Shown here: positions 1 to 10,234 of the stretch, piece by piece | Numbering within the stretch: the first letter of the stretch is position 1 | Layout of the letters: each line of letters starts with the position of its first letter | Assembly: GCA_020740775.1 (NCBI GenBank) | Contig: JAHEWK010000005.1 | Span: 248,001-312,000 of the forward strand | Length of the DNA stretch: 64,000 nucleotides | Direction: 5' to 3' | Source of the DNA: Ilyonectria destructans | Taxonomy: Eukaryota; Ascomycota; Sordariomycetes; Hypocreales; Nectriaceae | Made by a program: the position numbers and the translations under genes | Notes under the pieces: generated by a model | The model's input: the letters and a program-made list of their open reading frames with translations, nothing else | Told to the model about the DNA's origin: nothing | Databases searched by the model: none

Positions 1-1217
1 GGCTCTCAAGTTTTTCGACCAGATATTGGAAAATGCGTAGTTTAGCTCAAACATTTTACAGTCAAAGAGGTGTATTCGTTTATCAACGCGTGCGAATACA
101 TGTCGTCTTTCTGAGGAGAGTGACCTCTAAACATAAGCAACCAAAATTTACCAGTAATTACCGTGCATGCTGATACCTCCCGCGCAAGGCAATCCCCCAT
201 GGGTTGACTGTAAGAAAGGGGTTAATTCGCAAGGAATGCCCAAGCTCTCTAGAATGGGATTGAGTGCCTTTTGGCGTGATCCTATCCGTGACCAGCTTGA
301 AGGCGCAATAGGGAGCACAACGAGGTACGGAGCGAACAATTAATCCGTGGGGCCCCACGGGATGTCAATGAGTGTGGCGGTGTAGTGGTTTGTGGTTAGC
401 CCTCCCCGATAGACTAAGGGGACCTTGCAACCATGGTACAGTATTGAGGCTTGGGTCTGCTGTTCGCTTTATTACCAATCGCGCATGTCTATTCGTATAT
501 GGTTCCGGAGAATATTTTCCTGCAAGTTGCTGAGCCATGGAGCCTTTTAGTGGTCCGTCATGGTATGTGAGATTCAAGTGCAAGGCTACAGGCGAGCTGT
601 AACCTTTGTGTACACCTCCTCATATCATTACGCATGCACTATCAGGCTGCTTCTTCGTTACCGACTCTGTGTTGATCTGTGCACCCATACATATGCTTAG
701 TCTCTTCTTCTATATTTTTTAAAAACTACGTCATCAGTAGAACTGAGCCTTTCTCATCTTTTCCCACGGGGCGTAGACCTCCTCTCTCTAGCTCCATTGA
801 GACATTATACCTCGCCTGTAATGTAAAACGATCTAGTCTTCCCCAGGAGTAGCGCCGCAAAGCCCGGGGCAAATGCGGGGTTGCCGGCTCGACATCCGAG
901 AGTGGGACATGGAAAAGAGCACATCAAGTCGCTGCAGATATCAAATCTGTCGCCTTCTCTCTCTGCATATTGTTAATGATGAAACCTTTCAAGTGTACCG
1001 AGTGTCTCAAATGCTTCAGTCGTGGGGAGCATTTAGAGCGGCACTCTGCGCTACGTGAGAACCTCGTTGGGTAGCTCGTCTTGTTGTGTTGGCACTAATA
1101 AACGTGCAGATACCGGGGAACGGCCACATCAATGCTCGTGCGGAAGGTCGTTCGTGAGGAGGTCTGTCTTGGGTTGTTACACCCGGCGGCGATGAACATG
1201 CTAACGGATATGCAGCG
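1..1217. other. upstream region of the first regulator; no gene supported
   Basis: No reading frame here has coding character. The one notable element is the perfect 16-bp palindrome CCGTGGGGCCCCACGG at 345-360, listed separately. The region is the likely promoter and 5' leader of the Zn2Cys6 gene that follows. Confidence 0.5.
345..360. promoter_or_regulatory. 16-bp palindrome, candidate regulator site
   Basis: CCGTGGGGCCCCACGG is a perfect inverted repeat ending in CCG/CGG triplets, the half-site type bound by Zn2Cys6 dimers. Its half, with one extra base (TCCGTGGGG), recurs in the promoters of the neighbouring transporter, dehydrogenase and monooxygenase. It lies about 0.9 kb upstream of the regulator gene. 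Binding is inferred. Confidence 0.5.
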
Positions 1218-3416
1218 ATGCCTTCTCGCGTCACCTCCGGGGCTGTCGATCGGGGCAAGCGAGACCGCGCGCTTTAGCACCAGACAAGCGCGTCACAGGT
1301 CTGCGGCCGCGACGGGCTTGTGATAGATGTGCACGATTAAAGTCCAAGTGCGATTCCGACATCCCTTGCCACCGTTGTGTCTCTCAGAGCATGACCTGCT
1401 CGTACAATCGCGACGTGGACCCCCGGCGCGAGACCGCGGCACAGGTCTCTTCAAGCGCAACTGGAGTCTCTGATGCCGGCGGGGACGACCCTTCTCCCAG
1501 CGCTTCGATGAGCTCCCATTCTGCAACCCAGCCGACGACTGGGGATAGCGACATGCCAGCAGTGGCGGCGTACGGGGACTCACCTGGAGACTGGGTCAGT
1601 CCGGTCGACAGTACTTCTGACGCCAACACGAACCACATGCTGCGTGTGGAGGATCTTACTGCGGTCAATGACTATTCATGGAGTTTCGATATGGCCTCGT
1701 TACCACTATTGCCACCCTTTTTTATCGAAGGAGCAGCGGACTTCATGATGGAGGAGTGTAGGCAGCACAATTTCCCACCCATGGCACTACATCAGCGCAT
1801 CCATTAATATATGTTTCAGTTGATACCCAGGGCAATGAAACCGCCCCTCAGCCGCTCAGCGAGCCAATCTCGAGTTCTCTGTCATTAGAGCAACTAGATC
1901 CGCTGTTGGCAAAGTGTACGGCAATCAAGGCCTTGCTCCATGGGCCTGGCCCAATGGTGCCCGAGGAAGTCGTGGTGAGGTCAATTAACCGCGATAGCTT
2001 GCTACAGGCGCTGCAGCTCTTCGGTCGGAATTTCCAACGACATATTCCCTTTCTCCATGCTCCCACCTTTGACCTGACGACGTCATCACCGATTCTCGTA
2101 CTGGCAATGTTCGTCGCCGGGGCCTGCTACACTGACCTCGTTCGCCCGGCAAAGTATCTCTACTCAATGGCCAGGCGAGTCTTGGTTCATATTGAGAGGC
2201 AGCAGGTAGGTTGGAGCTCGAAGGGTCTCCTCATTGATATTACTGCTGCACGGAATGGCTTACGATAGTTAGCACGAGATCGACTTAACTGACCCCCCAC
2301 TCTCGTCGATTCAAGCAGGCATTGTCGCCTATGCCGTCCTCGGAAGCTCCCAAGACGAGACAGCCCACAATGTCACACCATTCTACTTCACCCGCAACGT
2401 CTCCGTAAGTGTTTTGCCCTTCACCATTAATTTGCCCACGTGCTAACGCGCAACGCCCGCAGATGGCGAGAAGAGCCGCCATCTTCGATATGAGCCCCGT
2501 CGTAGATTACAGAACGTTGACCAAACAAACGTTCGACTGGCATTCGTGGGTTGAGCGTGAGACTCGAAACAGGTTCGCTAAAGGCAGATCGTCATGGAAG
2601 GACCTTGCTAACAGTATTCTTCACAGAATTGCCAATACCCTGTTCTGCCAAGACATGGCCGGCTGTATTTTTATGGGCAAGGCACCGGCATTTGCCCCGC
2701 TGGACCTCGACATTGAGCTTCCTAGTTACGAGATATGCTGGAACGCTCGATCTGCTGCGGCATGCCTACAGCATCTGCAGTGTACTCCGCCACAACGGAA
2801 GCTCTCGTCTACACTTTCTCAACTACGGATACAATCACCTCCGCTTGAGCCACATGCACCGTTGGAGGTGTCCGCTTTCGGCATGTTCACGCTGGTAAAG
2901 GCTCTGCACTGTCTTGTCTGGCAGGCAACCCACCATGACCTGGACCGCGACTTGGCCGTGCGTAGTCGCGATTTCAGCCCGGCGTCAATGTTGGTCAACC
3001 TGGATCATCAAGTGGCTGGCGATTTCTCGGGCCCCAATATCGTCCAGCTGACGACGCGCGTCCTCGGCCTGAGAGACTCGAGTACTTTCGCCAGCATCAA
3101 TCAGGTTCTTGACGAATGGCTCGCCATCTGGGAGCGACGGACCTGGCGCGACACCGAGTTTGAGAACCTTGCCTTCTCGCTGGATCCGCTGCCCTTCTGG
3201 TGGCTAGCTAAATTGTTCATACTCCTTCACTGTGGTAGGGACTACTTTTCTGTGGATAGCGAGTTTGCAATTGTGAACAAGTCAGCTGGGTCTGTCAAGG
3301 ATAGCCGTGGCTTGCAGGCCACAGTCTTCCGCTGGCTTGCCAGGCTACGGCAGAGGAAGTCAGCCGATCAAGTCGAAGATGTGGACTCACTGGCGGGCTT
3401 GATGGCTCCAATGTAG
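1218..3416 (+). CDS. Zn2Cys6 fungal-specific transcription factor
   Basis: Nuclear DNA-binding regulator. A Zn2Cys6 cluster, C-x2-C-x6-C-x5-C-x2-C-x6-C, is encoded at about 1316-1414 (it contains ACDRCARLKSKC). It is followed by an acidic, Ser/Pro-rich linker and a fungal-specific middle domain. Exons joined by frame are 1289-1757, 1820-2205, 2273-2404 and 2463-3416; each junction has GT..AG and restores frame. The 5' end is uncertain: the zinc-cluster frame is open from 1205 but has no ATG before 1391, which lies inside the cluster's last Cys. One option is a 12-nt first exon 1218-1229 spliced to 1289, giving about 650 residues, but that donor is weak. It is the likely local regulator of the transporter, dehydrogenase and monooxygenase downstream. 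Confidence 0.85.
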
Positions 3417-3837
3417 CGAGAAATCGACGTCCATTTGCTCTCGGCGGCCTCTTAAATGTAATGGAGCATAATAGCAGGGCAAGGCAAGTAGTTCATCGAG
3501 CCCATCTTCAAATTCTACCGGAACTTGGGCAACGAGAACAACTCCAACCTGACGCAATATTTGCTATTATGAAAGTTAGCGAGACAAAATCTGAATCATC
3601 ACGTTTCTGCTTATTCCCTCTCCCCAGGCTGGGATGGCTCAATAATTTATATTTGCAAAGTCCTACATCTCTGGAACAACTGGCCAATGCCACGCCTCTC
3701 AGTAGGGACACGCATATCTTCCTGGGCCTTGATAAAGCATACAGCTAGTCCGTCCGCGCTTCCGTATTTCCATAGTCGGCGAAACGGCGAAATGCCCTCC
3801 AGTTGATGTCATTCTCTGCCAAGACGTACAGTTGCAC
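3417..3837. other. intergenic between convergent genes
   Basis: This is the 3' flank of the regulator (+) and of the transporter (-). A 95-codon frame at 3461-3748 has no recognisable domain and no coding character. I see nothing else. Confidence 0.4.
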
Positions 3838-5442
3838 TTAGACGTAACGGTTTGTGAGGTCCCTCAGCTTCGGACCGAAGAAGACAACGGGAATTGCAAG
3901 CAACAGGAAAGCCCACACGATGGCCGCCAGCACTGAGTATGCAACACCGGAGCCAACATGGGTCAACCAAGTGGGTACGAAGTGCGCGAACCCAAAAGAG
4001 ACCAGGGCGCGGGTGGTGTTGTTGAACACCATCACCTCGCCACTCCTCACGAGGTACGAGTCGATGGCGTAGCTGAAGGTGATGCCTGCGAGAACCGCGA
4101 AGCCAAATGAGTGAATCCCATACCCAAACGCCGGGCCAATCCAAGGGAGCTGGCGCTCCACGGTCACTCCATAAAGGACCAAGCCAACAGTTACAGTGAA
4201 GAAGGGGAGAATAAGCATGATCAAGCGTTCCTCAGGCTTGTGGCTCTGACCCTTTTCTGAACGTCGGTGCTCGATCCTTGCGTTGACCATGTCGACAACC
4301 TTGGAGCCAATCGTGCCCCCCAGGACGATGCCGATTAATGAACACAGGCTGAACAATCCCTGAGCTCCCGGGCTGAAGCTATATGGTGGCGCCCCCAGGA
4401 GCTGTGGGATGCAAACGCCGACGCTTGTGAAGGCACCCGCCGCTACGCTGTACGTCAAGCTGGACCAGAGCACCGTCGGAGCCAGCACGAAGTAGAAGGG
4501 GCGAACAAAACAAGAGAGCCAGTTGGTGCTGTAATCGACTTGCGAGTGGCGAATGAACCACAAGTTATCACGCATAGAGAGCAGCGGCTCAGTGGTGCTC
4601 TCCTGGACCTGTGACGCGGTATCGGGAATTGTGCCCACTGGCTTCTCGCGCATCTTCTCGCTCCGCTCCACGTCACCAGCCGTGATTCCCACCGTGAGGC
4701 CGCGCTGGAAGGTCGTCTCCGGGAGCCACAGAAACATAGTGAGCAAATTGAGGCCGCAGGCGATAAAAGTGACCCAGTACGCCCATCGCCAGCCAGCACC
4801 CTCCGTCACATATCCCAGCGCGGTCTGACCAAGAGTGGCTCCGGACAAGGTGCACAGGGCGAAGAAACCCAGAGCCGTGGTCAGGTCATGCTCGTACCAG
4901 ATCTCCCCGATGATCATGGGTGCAAACGACTCCGAGGCGCCGGACGCGAAGCCGCCAAGGACGCGGGCGCCGAGCAGCGACTCGTAGCTGGTCGCCACGG
5001 CCGCCCAAGCGATGCAAGGCAGTAGTAGAAGCATGGAGAACAGGACCACCCATCGTTTGCCCAGGCACAGCGTTGTTGGCACCCAGATCAAGTTGCTGAG
5101 GCCCTGGGCGAGCACGTTGTACGACATGAGGTACGAGGCGGTGGTGATGGTGATGCCGAGCTCAGCGGCCACGGGACTCAGTGTTGGGACCAGGCCGGCC
5201 GCGCAGGCATTGTTGAGGAAGGCATTGGCGCAAATATTCAGCGTAATGCCGAGCTTCATCCACTTTGGCCAGGTCTTTACGAGGAGTCAGTAAGCGCTGC
5301 ATTATATAGAAATGACAGTGGTTGTCGAGAGAACGGCCCATTGCCAACAACATACCAAAGGGTCTTTGGTCACAACGTCGGGTTGCAGTGGAATGTCGGC
5401 CACGTTTTCCACTTGCTGCAACTCGTCGGCCATTTTGCTCAT
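3838..5442 (-). CDS. MFS transporter (DHA1-like, 12 helices)
   Basis: Plasma-membrane proton-coupled exporter or importer of the major facilitator superfamily; the substrate is unknown. Exon 1 (5442-5356) encodes a short cytosolic N-terminus ending in KDPL, and exon 2 (5274-3838) begins TWPKWMKLGI, the usual join just before helix 1. The 81-nt intron keeps frame, giving about 507 residues. Visible landmarks are the helix 1-6 block with the GARVLGGFASGASE stretch, WRWAYWVTF in helix 6, a charged central loop (about residues 225-275), and six further helices. The gene is divergent from the dehydrogenase, with a 462-bp shared promoter carrying two TCCGTGGGG copies. This fits a cluster transporter that moves the pathway's substrate or product. 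Confidence 0.88.
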
Positions 5443-5904
5443 TGTCGTTGATCCTTGATGTTGAGGTTATACTTTGTTGAGAGAGTCCCAGCATGTGTTG
5501 CCTAATACACCTTCAGGGCAGCCTCGACTAGATCTGTGTCAGAACGGTGCTGAAAGAAGGGTTTAATAGAATATTTCGCGATGCCACCGTTCCTGTCGGG
5601 ACACTAGACAGGCGGCCGGCACAGTTGTGGGGGTGGGGCCGGGCCGGGCCGGGGGACGTCCGGCTTCTAGCCCCGCTCTCCACAGTTCAGTCCGTGGGGA
5701 AACACAGAATGCCCGGTGGGTTTATGTCCCGGCTCTTAGAAGTCGGAGGAGTCACTCCCGTCCGTGGGGCTAGCGTACACGGCACGATCCTTAGAGGAAC
5801 CCAAGTCGGAGATATAACAGGGCGTAGTGAGATTTGCTGAGTGTCTTTCTACTAGTCGAAACTGAGCCACGCAAGTATCATCTTTAGTCGACATTCATCT
5901 CAGC
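5443..5904. promoter_or_regulatory. divergent promoter of transporter and dehydrogenase
   Basis: TCCGTGGGG occurs at 5691-5699 and 5761-5769. A GC-rich tract at 5628-5660 contains repeated GGGCC units. The 9-mer is the same as at 344-352 and in the monooxygenase promoter, which suggests shared control. Confidence 0.5.
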
Positions 5905-6918
5905 ATGGCAAGCACCAACTTCCAGCCCAACACTGTAGGATCCGTGTATCCTACCATCGATGCATCCAAAAGCTTGCAACACAGCGCCGAGGGCAAGACC
6001 ATCTTGGTCACAGGGGCCGGTCGCGGTACGAGGAACTCTACTATACTCCCACCTCCTCAGCTGAGGCTTGACTAATGCCTTATGAATCACACAGGGATTG
6101 GACAAGCCATCGCCATCGCCTTCGCCCAAGCCTCGGCGGCCAGGCTTATCCTGACCGCCAAGGAGGATTCGGAACTCAAAGAGACCCGAGACAAGGTCGA
6201 GGCGATCAAGCCAGATATCCAAGTATTTTTCCGTGCTCTAGATGTCAGAGACGACGCGGCCGTGTGTCAATTTATCTCACAAGCCGCAGCTTGGGCCGAG
6301 AACCGCATTGATGTCCTCTGCTGCAACGCCGGCATAAGCCCGCCCGTGATGCCTATCGCAAGTGGCGATCCTGGCCGGTGGTGGGCGGGTCTTGAGGTCA
6401 ACTTGAAAGGCGTCTATCTCTTTGCGCGCTACGTCCTGCCCATAATGCAGGCTCAGCATTCCGGTCATATCATCATCACTGCGTCTCGAGCGGCGACACG
6501 CGCCGACGACAACATTTCTAGCTACCAGATCTCCAAACTAGCTGCCGCTCGCCTCTGCGAATGCATTCATGGAGAAAATCACGACATGGGCATCCGGTGC
6601 TTCGCCATCCACCCGGGAGGCATCGTCACGCGCCTGCTGACCGACATTGAGACCAAAGAGACTGAGCCGTGGGCTCCCGAGGCAGCCAAGACTATCCGGT
6701 CGCTGCTGCACGATGATATATCCTTGCCGGGTAACGCATGCGTGCTTCTTGCATCGGGGCGTGTAGACTTTTTGAGCGGGCGATATGTCGACCTCACGAT
6801 CAGCTTCGACGACATGATCCGGCAGCAAAAGGCGATTGGTGAGCATGACTTGTTTAAGATTGGGATCGGGCTCAATTGGTCTTCGTCGGGAGGGGCCATT
6901 CCATTTTCAATCTTGTAA
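5905..6918 (+). CDS. short-chain dehydrogenase/reductase
   Basis: NAD(P)-dependent oxidoreductase acting on an alcohol or carbonyl substrate. Exons 5905-6025 and 6095-6918 give 314 residues. The intron splits the cofactor motif, which reads TGAGRGIGQA across the junction (TGxxxGxG). Its branch-like GACTAATG lies near 6070. NAG is present, and the catalytic residues are Ser171 and Tyr184-x3-Lys188 (YQISK), with the normal 13-residue Ser-Tyr spacing. A C-terminal tail after about residue 290 is slightly long for a classical SDR. It shares a promoter with the MFS gene and lies tail to tail with the Baeyer-Villiger enzyme, suggesting an alcohol-to-ketone step before oxygen insertion. Confidence 0.9.
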
Positions 6919-7431
6919 GGGAAGGATATTAGTTACATGACCTTCAACCGGAGACATATTCAACTTATTGACTTGTTCTTTCATTCAACGGCTATGTAAT
7001 GGCTTACATTTTACAATGCATATGACATAATGAGGATTCTTGTACTGAGTCCAGGACCATCGCCAGTGCCAAGGGACTTGACACGGAATGTTTAAGAATA
7101 TGAGCTTGTCACACAAAACTTTGCAATGGTGTAACGCAAATGAAAGCTAACATTGAATTGTTATTTTCCAACAACTGCCAATCTGGGAGACACATGGTCA
7201 AACGGATGCGAAATTGAACCTATACTTTGAATCTAGAATTTGTATCCCAGACTAAACACAATTCAGAGAGCCAAATTCCGTGTTCCTCAAAGGTCAAAAG
7301 CGAGTCATCTAAGCAATGACTGTAGCACATCTTCTATTTTCCGTGTCTGCTAGAATCATGGCCGCCATCGCGAAACAGAAAAACCATACAGTTCTAAGGC
7401 CACGATAAATCTCCAGTCAACCAACTGCCCT
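6919..7431. other. intergenic between convergent genes
   Basis: AT-rich 3' flanks of the dehydrogenase (+) and monooxygenase (-). I see nothing else. Confidence 0.5.
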
Positions 7432-9572
7432 CTAGGTAGCCTTGCGCAGCCAGGGCGGAGAATCAACCGCAAACCCTTCTCCTGTAGCTCCATTTCCCAG
7501 AGAATCATACTTATTCTCGGGATTGGCCCAGTCAAAGTCAAAGTCCTCCCACCGAACCAATGACGTGGTCCGTATGAAATGAACCATTGTACCGGGCCAA
7601 GGAATGAATACTTTACCCTTGGAGTTTTTGTCTATCAAATTTAAATCCGCGTTAGTCACCGACAGTACTAAGATGGGGAATTGTTTTGCTCATAGTGGAC
7701 TCACACCAAGACTTGCAACTCCCGCTGAATGCCATCTTCCGCAGTTGTTGCTGGGCCCATTCGTTGAAACCTCTCTGAGCGGTTTCTTTCACCACGATAG
7801 ATTTCAGGCTATCAGTTTGTAGTCGATCAAGAAGCCTCAGGATGTAAGAGCTAGTGGCTTCAATCCCAGGAAAGGCAGATCCAATCACGGGAGTAATTGG
7901 CGGGTTAAACACTGTTGCTCAGTGTTAGTATCTCGCGCACCCTAAAGCACGGCATCGAAACAGCACCCGCAAGACGTTTGAGACGCTCACGCCGCTGACT
8001 AGATAGAAAGGAAACCAACATACCGAATAGATTAGGGAACCGGGCCACGACAGCACCCATGTACGACTCCGTGGGCTTATCCTTGCCCCAGTTCTCTGAC
8101 AAAGAATATCCGTCTCGTCCAATGGTAAGCATTCGGGGCTCGAAAGTTGCATCGAAGCCAGTCGCACACACAATTATGTCGACTTCTGTGACAGTACCCG
8201 ATGCGTCGAGAATTCCTTTTTCCGTCATGCGGACGATGTTATCCGAGATGACGGATACATTCTCCTGTTGCAAGGCATGCAGATAGTGATCGCCAGGAGT
8301 GAAGCGTCGGCAGCCGACCTCAAACTTGGGCAACAGCATTTCCAAAAGTTTGGGATCGTGTATTGTCTCCTTCATGTGTTGGATCGTCGCCTGCTCCAGC
8401 TTGACCTGTGCAGGGCTTCCCGACCAGAGTGCCTGAAGCCCGCCGGCCATAGTCTTTTCCAGCTGTCGACGATACTCAAGGTAGTAATCTGGGTCTTTCT
8501 CAAATTGTTCCCAGTTCTCAGCTGAGTCTGTGTAGATGTCAGCTTTAGTCAATATCCTGTTGCTCAGGTAGGGAAGTGGCTTACAGTCCTTTTGGACAGC
8601 GCCATCGGAGAAAAGATGAGGTATCATCCAGGCCGCTGTGCGCACATAATTCACAAGTCTTTCTGCATCTACGAGATTGACATGTATTAGCAAGAATCAA
8701 TGAAGCAAATTTGCGAACCCTCTGTCCAACTTACTGGGCTGGAGTGCCGCAACGCATTGGACTGCGCTTGCTCCGTTTCCGATTACCGCGATGCGCTTTC
8801 CTTTCAGGTCAACCGTCTCGTCCCAATTTGCGGTATGCATCAGCTTGCCACCAAATGTCGACAAACCCTCGATTTCGGGGTTCTTCCAGTTGTTCAAAGT
8901 GCCAACTCCTTTAACCAGCACGTCACATTCCCGCGTGACAACGACGATATCCCCCAAGCTATTCGTGGTCTCCAATTCGACGCGCCAGGTCGATGAATCT
9001 TCCTGCCACCGTGCAGAGATGGCTCGGTGATTAAATAGCATGTACTTCCGGAGCCCGTGCTTGTCGACAACGTCATTGAGATACTGCCGTATTTCTAGAG
9101 CGGGAGCGTAGAACTTGGACCACCGCGTGTTGGGCTCCCAGGAAAATTGGTAGGTATGAGCAGGAACATCGCACGCGCAGCTGTCTCTACTGGTGAGCTG
9201 CGTAACTATCGGCTTGTTCTTTGTAGTTTCACTTACCCTGGGTAACGGTTCTCGTACCAGGTGCCACCTAACTCGGGGTTCTTCTCAAAGATCTCCAGCT
9301 CGATGTGGTCCATCCGAGTGTCCACATCATGCGCAAACTGGATGCCAGAGATGCTATATGTTGCGATCATCAGTACCCAACATTGTTATTTAGAGTGTTC
9401 AGTAGGTGAGCTCTTACCCAGCTCCCAACATGATAATTTTCAACTTCCTGCGGGCGAATGCTGTGCCCACCATCTCGGCTTCGTTCGGCCTGGTGACGGG
9501 GGGGCTGTCGACTTCAATGAGACCATTGACACCATTAACACCATTTGCCTTAGAATCCTTCGGGGAGGTCAT
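7432..9572 (-). CDS. type I Baeyer-Villiger monooxygenase
   Basis: FAD- and NADPH-dependent enzyme that inserts oxygen next to a ketone to make an ester or lactone. Six exons restore one frame: 9572-9418, 9353-9237, 9180-8735, 8668-8024, 7911-7705 and 7631-7432, giving 589 residues. The FAD Rossmann motif GAGISG spans the first junction. A GTWYENRYPG block spans the second and continues as CACDVPAH. The family fingerprint FxGxxxHxxxW is intact as FGGKLMHTANW (about residues 200-210), followed by the NADPH motif GNGASA. Length is normal. Three TCCGTGGGG copies lie 240-310 bp upstream of the start. It is distinguished from plain FMO or N-hydroxylating enzymes by the fingerprint. Confidence 0.92.
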
Positions 9573-10234
9573 GATAGTAGGTTAATGAAGTGACCGTTAC
9601 GCGGTGATGTGATGCAAATACTCTGAATCAGACTTGGGACTCAATATAGCATCAAGTACATACAGCGATGCGAATAGAGTCTTTTCGAACAAGGAGTCAA
9701 CTAATATGCGCTTCTCTTTCTTATATCTGACCATGTCGTAGCCTGCAGCTAATTGGACATACACACGGGTTATTCCCTCTGGCCTTGAACGTGCTCCTCG
9801 TCCGGCCATCTGTTCCGTGGGGCTCCTGGTGAGGCGATCTATTCCGTGGGGCTCCTCGTTTGGTGATCTATTCCGTGGGGCTCCTAGTCTAGCGGTCGGG
9901 TCCAGCCTTAGACTACCCAGGCTGTTTCAAGCTCCCGTTACTTATCAAACCAAAGTAAATTTAACAAACTTTCATGCACACGTACCACTATTGTCCTTGT
10001 AGGCCTCGCATAGAACAGTCTCGTCTGCTGTGAATAACCTGTTTCTTCGCGAGCTCAGTCGACGCAACCAAGGCCTGTGAGTCGAATGCGAGTGGTCCCG
10101 ACAATCATGGTTCCTGAACTGGAGCGAGGGACAGAGAGACAGTGAGGTTCAGACTGTATAAACAATTGATGTCTGTCCGAGATATAACAAATGTGGGTAA
10201 GTGGATGCTCATGCAACTCACGCTTTTGAAGAAT
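9573..10234. other. monooxygenase promoter and alpha-glucosidase 3' flank
   Basis: The left part is the monooxygenase promoter with the triplicated repeat (separate entry). The rest is the downstream flank of the alpha-glucosidase gene. No coding signal is seen. Confidence 0.5.
9808..9890. repeat. three tandem 29-bp repeats with TCCGTGGGG core
   Basis: TTCCGTGGGGCTCCT occurs at 9813, 9842 and 9871, an exact 29-bp spacing; the flanking bases of each unit are diverged. It sits in the promoter of the Baeyer-Villiger gene. The 29-bp period is near three helical turns, so the three cores would face roughly the same side of the DNA. Confidence 0.75.

Noticed and set aside
3461..3748. 95-codon frame downstream of the first regulator
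   Set aside because: Lies in the 3' flank, no domain or signal peptide; likely chance.
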